A DNA stretch of 64,000 nt. It comes from Mesodorylaimus sp. YZB2_4. Lineage: Eukaryota > Nematoda > Enoplea > Dorylaimida > Dorylaimidae. Positions 11,396-22,975 of the stretch are shown piece by piece (positions within the stretch are counted from its first letter, which is position 1; every line of letters starts with the position of its first letter). The stretch is taken from the NCBI GenBank assembly GCA_030248295.1, contig JASANH010000626.1, positions 558,001 through 622,000 on the forward strand, given 5' to 3'. A program made the translations under genes and the position numbers. Below the pieces are notes generated by a model. The model saw nothing but the letters and a program-made list of their open reading frames with translations, was not told where the DNA came from and did not search any database.

Positions 11396-13401
11396 ATGGT
11401 TTTGGAAAGTACGATGATATGGTAAGCTGACTTCCAGGATGAATGCACTTGTACGCAGGCTATGACAGTCGTTTAGCTTGGCTACATTGTCATAAAAAAT
11501 AAAATTATGGAGTAGCTATCCAGAAATCTATGGGCAAACAATCTATGTAGGGTATATTGATATTTCAAGGTCGTTTCCTTTCAGTTTCGATAACGCGGAA
11601 GACATGCGCAATGGCGATTTCACTCCAACGCGTTTGCAAGCGCAACAAGATGCCACGAATTTGTTGATTCAGTGTAAATTACGATCGAATCCAGAAAATG
11701 CAGTCGGGTTGCTAAGTATGGCGGAGTAAGTGTCGATGTTTAATCAGTTCTAACATTTTCTTTAGTATTCAAAACAGTCGTCATGATATCCCAAATCATT
11801 GCATATTGGGCTTTGAGGGTTGCTTGAATATAGAAATCGATTATGCCTGCTGTGACTGGCTGTATTTTAACTCACTAATACTGCGGACGACAAAACACCA
11901 GAGATAATCTATGTCAGCCGCACCGCACTAGTCTGAGAAATGTGAGAATTAGAATCATAAAACGTTTAGCATGAAACCATTTAGCTACGGCCTTTTTCCG
12001 TTACAGCCGCGTGAACGTTTTGGCAAGCTTAACAACGGACAACAATAAATTATTCATCAAACTTCATCAAATTCCGATTAGTGGATCATCCAAATTTTTG
12101 ACTGGAGTCAAGATTGCCCACGTAAAGCCAGGTTTTTTGCCCTCGCAGGATTCTCTGGAAATGTTCTTTTGTTTTCAGTTGGCTTTGAAGAATCGCCAAA
12201 ATCGGAATCATAAGCCACGTATTATTCTGTTCGTTGGCAGTTTGATCGAGGAAGACGATGCGAAGGTAAGTTCCCCGTCGCGTACTGTTTTTTACTTCCA
12301 AAGGCGGGCATTCTGGCACTGCTTCTGAACATGATTTGTATGCTCTGAAGCTGACTACGCCCGCTAAAAGCATCTGTTCTTTAATTCGCTCTGTGTGCAA
12401 GATTGTGTACACAGTAGCTTCTGCTGAACAACATATCTTTTGTTTTAGTTAATCGAAACGGCGAAGGTGTTCAAAAAGGAAAAAGTTAGCGTTGATATTA
12501 TTTGCTTCGGCGATCAAGCTGCTGATAATCACGAGAAGCTGAAGCCGTTTTTAGAAACTGTAAATGGAAAAGAAGGAACTGGGTAAGAAATCTGATTTGT
12601 TGTAGTGTTGGACTCTATGATTGATTTGGCTTTCCTAGGTCCCATTTGATAGTGGTCCCGTCCGGATCGGACTTGCAACAGGCGCTGCTGACTTCGCCTA
12701 TCGTTCGTGGAGAAGACGGCACAGCACCGCCCATGGTTGCGGCTCACGGCGGTGGTGATTTCTTCGACGTCGATCCGAACTTGGATCCCGAATTGGCCCT
12801 GGCTTTGCGTGTCAGTTTAGAAGAGCAACGTGCGCGTCAAGAACAAGAAGCTGCCGCAGCGGTCTCTGCTGGTGGTACTGAGCAACAGCCACCCGCTGCA
12901 GCCGGTAATCATTTCTATAGTTATCGAACCAAAGTGGTTTCAGAATGTTTTGTTTGCAGGATCAGCTGGGACGAGTCAAGCTCCGCCAGCGGCTATGCCA
13001 ACCAATTTCGATCAATTGTCGGAAGAAGAGCAAATTGCATTGGCATTGCAAATGTCGTTGGAACAAGCAGAAGGACAGTCTGGCGCTGGCCAACAGGCCG
13101 AAGCTATGGAAACTGGGGAGAAACAGCCCGAAGCACCATCGGATGATGTACGACATTCGGCGTCTTACTTCGCCCGAATTCTCTCCATGCGTTTATTTTT
13201 CAGGCTGTACTTTCGGACGATATTGGCGAATTGATGGCAGATCCGAGTGCGTTGCAAGCCATGGTGAGCACTTTGCCAGGAGTCGATCCGAAGAGTGAAA
13301 CGGTTCAACAGGCTTTGGCTCAAGCGGCTGCTGACTCGGGAAAATCAAAATCCAAGAATCCATCCGATGATAAGTCCAAGGATAAAGCTGATAAAAAATG
13401 A
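11396..13401 (+). CDS. PSMD4: 26S proteasome regulatory subunit PSMD4/Rpn10
   Basis: This encodes the 384-aa ubiquitin receptor of the 19S proteasome cap. Eight exons all join in phase: 11396-11421, 11585-11725, 12007-12121, 12179-12265, 12449-12582, 12639-12904, 12960-13147 and 13204-13401. Residues 1 to about 190 form the VWA domain (start [47 protein letters not shown]), which docks at the lid-base interface. Two ubiquitin-interacting motifs follow: [15 protein letters not shown] in exon 6 and [16 protein letters not shown] in exon 7. A lysine-rich tail closes the protein. Length matches human PSMD4 (377 aa). A methionine after the first two residues and the conserved intron after codon 8 support the start. 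Several introns are under 80 nt, for example 12122-12178. It is certain to belong to this family and is probably expressed in all cells. Confidence 0.97.
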
Positions 13402-13631
13402 GGTAGATAAAAATTAGGTTCTACTAAGTTTCTGGCTTCGAGGGATATTTTGCAACGTAAGTAACTGAATTATGCTAAAACATTTGTTTATTCACAGTTT
13501 TTGCAACATTGAAATGAATGTGCAATGGGTAATCATGGTCATAGAGGGAAAGGGATCAGTCATGTCTGACGTGGTTTATTGTTTATGGTGTCTGAGACAA
13601 TGGGACAGCAGAATCAGGTGATAACACAACG

Positions 13632-14090
13632 GTCGCGGTGGTGCAGCGGCTCGGCATTCGTCTCTCCGTATTGCTTGGGAGCGAGTGGCTGGACTCGTCC
13701 CGGGCTCGATCCCCGGTGATAAGGGTCGGTTTGCGAACCATGAACCTGCGCTGGCCTTGGGGTGGGGGGCGTGGGTGAGTCACCCAGCACCGTCGAGATG
13801 CTCCGAGTACAAAGTAGAAAGAAAGGTAAAGAAGGGACAAAATATTTTTTGAGTGAATTCCATGAAAAGGGAGAAGACCGCGCTGATTTCTGGGTAACAT
13901 TCGTTGCTCGATCCCCGGTGATAAGGGTCGGTTTGCGAGCCATGAACCCGCGCTGGCCTTAGGGGGCGCGGGTTCATGGTTTCGCACATCATATCATTAC
14001 TGCTGGCCGTCTCTAGGCAAAACAGGTTGGAAGTCCTGCGGGGGAAACTAGCCGGCGCGGGGCCCAACCCACAAAAACTTTTAAAAAGTA
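13632..14090 (+). mobile_element. rearranged SINE, copy 3
   Basis: The head (ggtggtgcagcggctcggc, with B box GGGCTCGATCCCC) begins near 13632. The sequence runs as a normal SINE to about 13815 and is then interrupted by the 94-bp repeat 13816-13909. After the insert, the piece ctcgatccccggtgataagg onwards (13910-13960) repeats 13709-13760. A tail of the second type (ggcgcggggcccaaccc) ends near 14085. No target duplication was found. Confidence 0.75.
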
Positions 14091-14403
14091 AGAAAAGGTA
14101 GTTCCTGTTTTTTGCGCCACCAGAGACTGAAGTGGTTTAAGATGCCCTAGTGACTAGCATTCTGCACCAGCTCTGCCTGACTCTCTGTAGGATGGTCCTG
14201 TACGTCCGCAACCGCCTCGTTAAACGTCCTTACTGCTGATGCCCAAACACACTTGAAAAGTTTTCTGGAGGAAATACGGAGTTGTGACCTCAGTCCTTTG
14301 TTGAATTCATTGTTCCGCTGTTGGCACTGGCCGGAGCAGGGTGAAACAGACTGCTCAGTGACTCCTTGGCTTGGAATAAGCAGCTCATTGTACTTGATTG
14401 CGA

Positions 14404-14757
14404 GTGTAATAGACGTGGATAGACTTACATTAGGATTAGCTGCGACTATCAGTGCACTGGTTCGGGAAACAGGCACGGCAGGGTCAGACAAGAGACCGAG
14501 ATCGAGGTCGAGTGACTGGTTTGGTTTGCAAGTCTGTTGAGGGCTGATCTTGAGTTCCTGGTCTGAACTGCTCTGTGAGCCCTTTGGTCCCAGGTCCGTC
14601 AGAACCCCTTTGACATTGTGAGTCTTAACGGCCCTCTTGGTGTGTAGCTAATAAGCTTAGTGCGAGGTGTCCGTGGACTGCGTGACATTGTTCCTGTGGC
14701 TTTAGCCATGTGCCTGTGGCTGGTCAGTCCTAGGGCGAACCAAGGATTTCACCGGCG
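14404..14757 (+). repeat. dispersed repeat R1, copy B
   Basis: This is the plus-orientation partner of 8950-9320. Similarity starts at tgtaatag and runs to cctagggcgaaccaaggatt. The spacing of shared blocks (gcactggttc, gagttcctggtctg, ccaggtccgtcagaac) is kept between copies. Confidence 0.7.
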
Positions 14758-14809
14758 TCACGAACAGGGCGGTAAAGCGATTAGAGTCTATTGCGGTTGG
14801 TAATAAATA

Positions 14810-14900
14810 CAAGACGGACGTGGACTGCGTGGGATTGTTCCTGTGGCCCCGAGCCATCCCTAATTTACCTAGGGCGAGAAAGGACTTCACGAAGGGCCAG
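14810..14900 (+). repeat. dispersed repeat R1, partial copy C
   Basis: Only the last about 90 bp of R1 are present (cgtggactgcgtgggattgt to the cctagggcgag block). It lies in tandem about 55 bp after copy B. Confidence 0.65.
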
Positions 14901-15398
14901 TTACACAGTACTGAGGATGGGCCGATGTGGAAGCCCCGTCATGCACATAACCTGACCATTCATTGTAGATTTATTGTCCTCGCGGTGGGGAGTGCTGCCC
15001 TCGTACCATTTCTACGTGAGATTCCCTCGCGGGTTCATCATTGAGGTTTGCAAAAGATCGCTGTTTGGATGCATCCATCAGGGACTCGCGCAAAAGAGTG
15101 TATCGGCAGCTGGTGGACACATTCCAGCAGGACCACTGATTCCGGCGGGGTTTCATGGCTGTTAGATGAACGAGACAACGGTCAGCATCGATGGTTCATA
15201 TACTTGCAGGGGTGACGAAGCTGGACCTTGCACAGCTGACGCGTGAGCACTCTACTGGACTCTTTGTTCGATCCGTGAGAGTGAAACCGAAGCGCAAGCA
15301 TATACATCAAGATGAATTGCACGTGATCCAGACGGGCAAAAGGCTGCAGAAGGTACCGCGGCGATTGGCAGACCTAGTCGAACGAGCCAGAGACATCA
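14901..15398. other. intergenic, no gene seen
   Basis: There is no supported exon. Short open frames on both strands are not recognisable. Confidence 0.4.
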
Positions 15399-15408
15399 AC
15401 CTGACGGG

Positions 15409-15808
15409 CTCCTTTTGTAATATTTGTGGGCTGAAGCACGTTTCGGCCTCTAGCCGGCCAGCAGTCAAACCTTATAAGCAAGGCTATGCATGGACCGGCA
15501 CACACAGCAGTGTCTGCACTAGGTGCACCGCCACGCGAGGGCATCCTGGACTGGACACCAACTTCCTCCGATGATGGCGGGCTGTAAACCTGTCGGCATT
15601 TCACAGCCGAGACTGTCTCCTTGTTTGGCTTCCGTCTCTCCACTCAGCGCACCTCGACGGTACTGGGTCATCCCCGGCCAGGTCAGCGAGGGTTTATGGT
15701 TCGCAAACCGACCTCCATCAGCGGGAATCGAACCCGGGACGAGTCCAGCCACTCGCTCCCAAGCAATACGGAGAGACGAATGCCGAGCCGCTGCACCAAC
15801 GCGGCCGC
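15409..15808 (-). mobile_element. tRNA-derived SINE, copy 4
   Basis: This is a minus-strand copy with its tRNA-like head ending at gcggccgc (15801-15808), a B box near 15725-15738 and an intact body. Flanking accTgacggg (15399-15408) and accCgacggg (15809-15818) look like an aged target duplication with one substitution. Confidence 0.85.
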
Positions 15809-16300
15809 ACCCGACGGGGTTCTGCCTCCTCCTCGCCTGGGAGTGTATCGAGCGACCAACGAAGACAAGCTAATTCACTGCTCCGTTTATAAGGCGGCCA
15901 GTTAGAGCAAGCAAGTACACAACCTTCCCCAAAGGCCTAACACGCCTATTACACACTTGAAAAAACGGAAGTCCACTGCTTCCGCAACAGTCGCAAAACC
16001 AAAACCGTATCACACCACGCCTAACAGTATCGCCAGCAGAACCTACGCCGTTTTAGCTCACCATGCTGTACTGCATGCGCGCCCCTCACTAGTACCATAG
16101 CACTCACCATATCGTCTTGTTCTCTCCACTTCAAAACGTAAAAGGCGAGAGATAAGCAAACTATGTCAAGGTAGACAACGTTCGTAAGACTCTCTTATGA
16201 CTGGCGCACCTGACTGATAAGAACCCCGCATCGACTGCGCCCTCAGACTTTGCGTGTATGATCTAGAATCTGATTTTAACTTGAGAAAAATTGTTCGAAA

Positions 16301-16906
16301 ATGAGTTTCTGTCGATGTTATATCGGTTTCAATTATTGTATGTGTGCCTTCCTGTTCAGTACTCTCGGCGTGGCATTTGAGGTAAGCCATTCGAAAGTAT
16401 ACGAGGGGCTCAAAAAGTTCGTACCCTGACCACATTTTAACTGAACAATGTCATATTCATTCATTTTCGACATAACCTAACCTGACGATGAGACCAGTGC
16501 ACTTATTCCCTCCACACAGACATTTAAAGAACGCGTGTATGATCAGCGTGATTAAATGGCAGGGGCAGTGTAAAGTACAAATTTCACACCTTGATCTCAT
16601 GCAGATGGTACTCAGGCTACCAAGTTTTTGAACTCCCTCCGTAAAACAGGCTTCTGCACAGCAGCTGTATCTTTGAGCTGGCTGAAAAGACAGCAAGAAT
16701 TCTTGTTCTAGATCGTAATCGGTGGTCTATTCTATGCGGGCAGCGGCACACTATTCGCCGATATCCCCATCAAAAATAAGACCCACTATGTTCAAGAAGA
16801 GATCGATGATGCTTTCGTACAGACGGCCATAAACTGTTGGATCGCCGCTGGTCTATTTGTGCTAACTGCCATCGGAAGTTTTGCCCGATTGCGTTCTTTG
16901 AAATAA
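16301..16906 (+). CDS. RNASEK: ribonuclease kappa / V-ATPase-associated RNASEK
   Basis: This small two-exon gene encodes a 91-aa protein with two membrane helices. Exons are 16301-16381 and 16712-16906, with a phase-0 intron of 330 nt. Exon 1 supplies a Cys-rich start (MSFCRCYIGFNYC) and helix 1. Exon 2 supplies the extracellular loop with LFADIP, then the conserved NCWIAAGLFVLTAIG helix and a basic tail ending in RLRSLK. RNASEK proteins are about 95 aa with the order helix, EDVP loop, NCFIAAGLYLL helix, and this matches throughout. The family was first described as an endoribonuclease and is now known as a V-ATPase-associated subunit needed for endocytosis. V-ATPase subunit e is encoded 4 kb downstream. 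The gene is short enough to be missed by ORF-length filters. Confidence 0.88.
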
Positions 16907-17513
16907 TAATTCTCAAAAGTGATCGCTCGATCGATCAATCTTGGTTGGTAGTTGAGTGTCAGGTATTGTGCTGTAGGTCGAAGGAATGTGAAGGAACTAC
17001 ATACTTTACTTGGATGTTATGCACTGTAGGCAGTAAAACCTGAGTGCTGCCAGGGTTGACATGAAAATTGCAGAAAAAACAGCTTTTCTTTACAAGAGAT
17101 TGTACTCTGGTGGCTCCCGACTCATTCAGGAGCAAACAGAAACATTCATGAGATGTACAGCAGAGCAGACAAACTGTCCTACCTGTTCATAATCAGATAA
17201 AAACGGAAGTATTTTGAGATACCTTGGCCTTTTCCCTCACACTACCTAGCAATGGCTCAAAAATAAAATTTCGCGCGTAGCGTCATAGGCACAGCTAAAC
17301 CTGAGCATCAACACGTCCAGTGCGCGACATTGGATCCGTTAGCCAGCCATCCGGAGCTACAGCGTGCGTATCCGGCTGGCTGTACCTATGGTTAAAGAGT
17401 TCCTGTTCTAACCCGCGACAAGACGTATCGCATGCCAATTTTGTCGATGCATTCTTTTTGAGTTAAGTTGCGTACACGTTTTGGCCGCCGAGTTGTAAAT
17501 TGGCTAGCTCAGG
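16907..17513. other. spacer between RNASEK and PXMP4
   Basis: It contains the 3' flank of RNASEK and the PXMP4 promoter. No repeat or extra exon was recognised. Confidence 0.4.
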
Positions 17514-18426
17514 ATGAGTCCACCGAATCATTTGCTCTCCGCTGTGAATACATTCCTCCGTGACCCCCGGTTCAAGTTCATATTTGCTGCCATAAAAGGC
17601 TTTCGGAATGGAGCTGTGTAAGTGATATCGATCAGTCACTAATCTGGGGCTTCTTATCGATTGATCATTTCAGGTACGGAGCGAAGATTCGTGCGCCTCA
17701 TGCCTTTGTAATGACCTTCCTATTCGGCAAGGGGACGTAAGTACCTACATTGTCCCGACCTTTGGTCGGCACTTTGCCTTATCAGGTCTGTCTGTGAGGG
17801 AATCTGTTTTCAGGCTATTGGAGAAACTGAAATTAATTTTGCGATTGACCTACACTCATGCACAAAATCTGGCTGTGTTTGGGTTTTCGTACAAGCTGTT
17901 GAGCGGTTGTATGCACAAGATTCAAGGTCGAAGATATCCCATTCACGCGTTCATATCCGCCTTTCTCGTTGGTGCCGCCGTATTTGGTCAGAACAACGCA
18001 GTTAACATGCAGGTAGGGCTGATGATTTATGCGAGTACTCTTGTCTTATTCAGTCTAACCTCGCACCTGCCGCCAGTTGGCTTTGTTCTCAATCAGAATG
18101 CTATCCTAAGAAAAATATATTTTACAGTATAGCTTCCTCCGCGTTTCCCTGTGACCAATTCTTTTCAATTTCAGATCAACTTATACCTTCTTTCTCGCAT
18201 CACGGTCGGACTCGCACGATTGGCAGTCAAGCGCAAATATATTCCTGAACCAAATTTCCCCGTCTTTCCGTTATTCGGCGCGTTTGTATGGGGCGTGGTT
18301 CTGTGGCTGTTCGAATACGAGCGTGACACCTTGCAACCATCACTTAGAAGTTCTATGACCTACATATACCACGACAGCAACTACTGGACTTCGCTACGCG
18401 ACTTTCTCCTCGTCAATAAGCTGTGA
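17514..18426 (+). CDS. PXMP4: peroxisomal membrane protein 4 (PXMP4/PMP24)
   Basis: This encodes a 205-aa integral peroxisomal membrane protein of the Tim17-like PXMP4 family (human 212 aa). Its transport or scaffold role is not settled. Exons are 17514-17617, 17674-17736, 17814-18012 and 18175-18426, all joining in phase across introns of 56-162 nt. Family signatures run the whole length: IKGFRNGAVYGAKIRAPHA across the first junction, VMTFLFGKGT, FGFSYKLL, YPIHAFISAFL, NNAVNMQINLYLLSR, KYIPEPNFPVFP, LWLFEYERDTLQPSLRSSM and the end FLLVNKL. The gene converges on SIAH, whose stop codon lies only about 300 bp beyond the PXMP4 stop, so their 3' UTRs may be close or overlapping. Confidence 0.96.
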
Positions 18427-18731
18427 ATTTGCGAATCTGGTCATGGGATCTGATCACAATAATTCTTACATTGAAATTTTTTATCTAATTAACACATTAA
18501 TTACAAAGTAAGAAATGTGAGACAAATAATTTTATACAGATACAATAGCCAATCGTATTTGTACCGTCCCCACGCAAACTACGCCTCGACATCAACAGTG
18601 TGTGTACAGGAGTAATATCATTCACAGTTTGATATGACCACGAATGAGTAACACCTACCTTTCTACGTATAACTGCTAGCCGATAAAACAATGATTTGAC
18701 AAACTTGCACCACCCGACTGTTCATATTGCA

Positions 18732-20392
18732 TTAAACCATTGTAATCGTGACGTTGATGCCAAGATTCCCATTTTCCGCGAACAGCTGCGCCGTGCTCGT
18801 ATCAAAAGCTAAACAGTCGGACTGCGTTATCGCTTGAGCTACACCTTCGTGAATGCTGCGCGGCGTAGCTTCCCAACACAAACGGCGTCGATGCGTTGAT
18901 AATTCCAATCTGGAAGAGAATACCACGTAAAAGAGCCTGCCGCATCTTTTACTCAGGCTTAATTGGCTAACGGGTCAGAAGTTTCTCCAAATGGAGTGCT
19001 ACATCAGCAAATGTTCCGATGTCCCTATCTAGCAACAGTCATCATATCTCCATCCCAGGTCCAGCTTTCAGTCCTGGCCTTTACTCACCTGTACATAAAG
19101 CTGTCGGCTTGTTTTCTTGAACCGATCAATTGGACAACAGCGTAAAACATTTGATGACCATCACATTTTTCTTGTTTTTCCAAAACAAGCATAAAATGAA
19201 ATCCGAAACAGCTTTGCATCATCACCCAGTCCACGGCGCCAGGCAAATTGATGTCCGTAGCCAGGAATACAATGTCTTCGCCTAAAACCAACATAAATAT
19301 TTATTGAACTCGAGCAGAAGAATGGCAACCAAAACGAAAGGCGTACCTTGTAAAGTAGTAATTGACTTGTGCACTTTCATCAGGTGCGGCATGACGGCCT
19401 CTAAACTTCCTTGCCATTTGCAGGAAGCGCCAGGACATGGGCAACAGTAAGGGCTGAAAAGAGAGCAGAGTCAAGAGTACATCTAAACATGAGGTGCTCG
19501 TCTACATGGACCCTGGCTAATGGATCAGTTATATCTCCAAAAAGGAGTCTTACATCAACATTCTCAGATGTCCCTATCTAGCAATAGTCATCATGTCCCT
19601 CTTTTCCATCCAGACGATCGGGCAGCACAGAAAACGACTCACCGAAACTCGCACAGCTCTTCGTGTTCGACTTTCTCAGTATGGAGCATGGTCATTGGGC
19701 ATCCGCTGCTCGAATATTTACATGGGAACAGGACCGTATTGGCGATCTTCTCCAATACTAAATTTCTGACGCTAGCTAAAATAATAAAAACTTTACCCTT
19801 CGTTGTAATTCTGATGGAAACACACTGCAACTTACGAACTGGTCCGCGACAAGTGGGGCAGCAAGCCAATTTTGGTCGACAGTTCCCACAAACCAAGTGC
19901 CCACTTTGACATTGCAGATACGGGGGTAACATATAATCGAGACACACGGGACATTCGAAAACTGATAAGACCTCGGCCGAACAACCAGTTGCAGAAGCAG
20001 AGGCTCCGGCGGAGTTCGCGCCTTGAGCATTAGCTGCGCCTTGTTGAAGCGGCGCCGCAGTCCCCTGAACTGCTGATGACGTGTTCGGCAAGATGACAGC
20101 TAAAATAAAATATGAGCTCTAACCAGTCGGATTTTCAGGCACAACTTTGAGCACCGTCCAAGAAACTTATCAATACATGAGTCAGTGAACATAGGCATGA
20201 GGTGTTCCGAACATTTCAGACCATCCATCCTGTGTAATGCACCCACTAGGTTCCTTTGACCCGCTTGAAAAGGGCTAGCTTACTAGCAGATTGTGTCGAT
20301 TGAACTCGTGCTGTGTTTTTCGACCCACTGCCCGTCATCGTTCCCGTATTTGACTTTCCCCCACTACCGAACTCTGATCCACTACCACTCAT
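18732..20392 (-). CDS. SIAH1: SIAH/SINA-type RING E3 ubiquitin ligase
   Basis: This encodes a 327-aa E3 ligase orthologous to Drosophila seven-in-absentia. Minus-strand exons are 20284-20392, 19836-20099, 19643-19775, 19347-19453, 19089-19281 and 18732-18909; all phases agree. Residues 1-80 are a low-complexity Ser/Gly/Ala/Gln region longer than in human SIAH1 (282 aa). The RING (C86-C89...C100-H104-C107-C110...C117-C120) reads [20 protein letters not shown] at its start. Two SIAH-type zinc fingers follow ([19 protein letters not shown] and [10 protein letters not shown]). The substrate-binding beta-sandwich runs to the end and includes [20 protein letters not shown] and GNLGINVTI. It acts in the cytosol with an E2 to ubiquitinate substrates for the proteasome. 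The 690-bp gap to the divergent ATP6V0E gene probably holds a shared promoter. Confidence 0.97.
18962..19058 (+). repeat. direct repeat in SIAH intron, copy 1
   Basis: About 97 bp are similar to 19513-19613, most clearly at gatgtccctatctagcaa and cagtcatcat. It lies in the SIAH intron 18910-19088. Confidence 0.7.
19513..19613 (+). repeat. direct repeat in SIAH intron, copy 2
   Basis: This is the partner of 18962-19058 in another SIAH intron (19454-19642), in the same orientation about 550 bp away. Confidence 0.7.
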
Positions 20393-21082
20393 CGCGTGAA
20401 GGTGGGTCAAAGTACGTTCGAAATGATTCGGAATGGTCCTAAGAGCAAAGATAGATTACGATGTACATACAGTATGTCTAGAAATTCTAACCTTCCGTCG
20501 ATTTTTCGCAAAAATTCGCTAAAATGTGAGGACGATACGTTTTCTAGTCGTGAAAACTTAAAATTCGCTTAGTTCGTTCAAAATTACAAGAAAATCGACG
20601 ACCTTCTTTCACGCACATCTTGAACAAAAGAAACTTGGCCAACCCATCCGTCCAAGCTGGCCCACCCCACCAACGACACCAACATGGCCCCTGCGCATGA
20701 TCTCCATTTTAGTAAAATATAGTTTCAGGTCATTTCTTAAAAATCTTGCGTGTAATCACGCGCATGGAGAATACTTAGGCCTAGCTTATATATCTTGACT
20801 TTTTTTGACTAGGAATCTTGTTATTCCGCACCTGCTGTACAATTTTTACATTTTGCATTGAGTTTTTGTTGGTCTGACATTATATATTACCCAACTACCG
20901 TAACCCTGTCTCATGTCCGACCGAAAATCGTTTCATTTCGTCACGAGGTTGCTTTTCTTCTGACTTGTCTTTTCAGTTCGATTCGATTCGGTAAAGGTGA
21001 ATCAATCGAAGTGAGTGAAGGATTTTTAGAGCCCGCACAGCATTCCAGTCCAATCAAAGCACGTTCCGAACAATCATCGGTC
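20393..21082. promoter_or_regulatory. divergent promoter region between SIAH and V-ATPase subunit e
   Basis: The two start codons face away from each other with 690 bp between them. There is no coding sequence or repeat in this interval, so it must carry both promoters and leaders. No TATA box with convincing spacing was seen. Bidirectional activity is an inference from layout. Confidence 0.5.
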
Positions 21083-22176
21083 ATGAATCCTATTGCGATT
21101 CCGTTGATCGTTGTCACGTTGTTTTGGGCAATTATCGGAGGTGGCGTTCCATGGGTCATTCCTCGAGGACCGAACAGAGGTATGTCGAGACTTCGTGTAG
21201 CCTTCTTTTTTAGGGTTTGGTGACAGGAGTGACCTGAGTAAGGAACTGTAAGCAGGTCAGCCGTTATAGCATTCTTTGAAAACGCCAAGCTAGCTCAGTG
21301 CCTGCAGCATATAGAAAATAGGCACAGGTGGGTACTTTGAGTCAAAATTTGTGGGATCCCCGAAGTCACATGTCATCAGGTCCGTAAACAGAGGACATGG
21401 CGTCCCTAGTTTTTGTGTATGCACACGTCGCTGGCTGTGCTTGCTATTGCTTGTATTGCAGGTAAATCTGAAACTCAGGGAGTCCTAAAAGTTGTGACCC
21501 TTCAGCCCAGTGGGTTATGGTGAGCGGGAGAGAATTATTCATCAACTCTGGCTGGGAAACATCAACCCGAGGGGCTGGGCAGTGGGTGTAATCCTGGACT
21601 TCCTCGCTGCAGTCGTGGGTTTTGTCCTGCTGACGTTGGTCGACCACATTCTCTCCCACACCTGCCAGGCCTGGTTGCAAAGCTTCTGAATTCTTTTAAA
21701 ATGGGAGTTTGGTAGCCAAAATTGGTAAAAACTGAGAAACTGCTTTATGTGGTTTAGAACTTTAAGTCATTCGACTCTTCTGTGTGCCAGTTTTTCATGT
21801 TTTAAATGAGTGAATCAGTTTAAATTGCTTTAGTAGTGCTGGGACAGCATGAAAATAGAGAGAAATCAGGGAAAATCAGTTTCCACTCCTTGTATATGAA
21901 TCGTGTATTGTCCGCTTAGTCTGTTTTCTGATACCTAGTGTTCGATTAATTTCTTCTTTTCTCCCCCCCCCCCCCCTCCCGGCCACCAGTAAGTCAGGCG
22001 GGTACTATTACCTTTCGCCTTTTTCAGGAATCATCCAGACCATGTTGATATTAACTGCAGTGTGCTGCTATTTGTTTTGGCTCCTGTGCTTCCTGCATCA
22101 ATTGAATCCGCTGATTGGGCCACAGTTGGATAACGCTACCTTACGTTATTTGAAGCACAAGTGGGGTTCGGCCTAA
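21083..22176 (+). CDS. ATP6V0E1: V-type ATPase V0 subunit e (ATP6V0E)
   Basis: This 81-aa two-helix subunit belongs to the membrane V0 sector of the proton-pumping V-ATPase. Exons are 21083-21179 and 22028-22176, split in the conserved loop (GPNRG/IIQTM). Hydrophobic helix 1 is followed by [11 protein letters not shown], helix 2 by [19 protein letters not shown] and then [15 protein letters not shown]. These are the family's hallmarks, and the length equals human ATP6V0E1 (81 aa). The NAT sequence is the conserved N-glycosylation site. The intron is 848 nt and includes a run of 15 C at 21963-21977. It works in the same complex as RNASEK, encoded nearby. Confidence 0.95.
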
Positions 22177-22439
22177 TCTCGATGGGCTGCCGTGGCGGCA
22201 AAAGAAGACTTACGTGTTGTTCCGGTTTCTTGAGCTATGTGTAGTTTTGATACTTATTGACTTTGGAGACGATTGCTGATATCGGTAGACTGTGCTATTC
22301 TCTGACCGTTTTACAGTATGTTAGACGAGTTCTTTCCTGTTCAGTGTAGTCTGTGATTCACTTGCGTAGCCAAGTTCGTGCGACTACATTTATTCGGATT
22401 TGATAGTGTAAAGGATAGTTACATCCACTTGGTGACACC

Positions 22440-22851
22440 TTTTTTATTTTTTTTGGGTCAAAGCCCGTTTTGCCTCTAGCCGGCCAGCAGTCAAACCTTC
22501 TAAGCAGGGCTGTGCGGGGACCGGCACACACAGCAGCTTCCCTCTGCGTGCCTCCACTAGGAGCACCTCCACGCGAGGGCATCCTGGACTGGACACCGAC
22601 TTCCTCGGACGATGGCGGGCTGTGAGCCCTGTCGGTGTTGGATAGTCGAGACTGTCTCCTTGTTTGGCTTCCGTCTCTCCACTCGAAGCACCTCGGCGGT
22701 ATTGGATGAGTCACCCACGTGTAACGTCAGCGAGGGTTTATGGTTTGCAAACCGACCTCCATCACCGGGGATCGAACCCGGGGACGAGTCCAGCCACTCG
22801 CTCCCAAGCAATACGGGGAGACTAATGCCGAACCGCTGCACCACCGCGGCC
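22440..22851 (-). mobile_element. tRNA-derived SINE, copy 5, with target duplication
   Basis: This is the most complete minus-strand copy. Its T-rich (minus-strand A-rich) tail is at 22440-22455, then the body, and the tRNA-like head ends at ccaccgcggcc. The perfect 10-bp duplication tggtgacacc lies at 22430-22439 and 22852-22861. The sharp ends and intact B box (GGGTTCGATCCCC) suggest that it is relatively young. Confidence 0.92.
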
Positions 22852-22975
22852 TGGTGACACCCTGCTTGCTGATGCCGAATTCGACTGTACTGTACTCCTG
22901 AGTGCCAGTTGGTCTAACTGCAGCAGATCAACTGTCCTTGGAACCGAAAATGAATCGTGCATTACTGTGATGGAT

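Noticed and set aside
13632-13720. Possible true tRNA gene in a SINE head
   Set aside because: The A and B boxes are present, but no acceptor-stem pairing is seen and the sequence continues into the SINE body.
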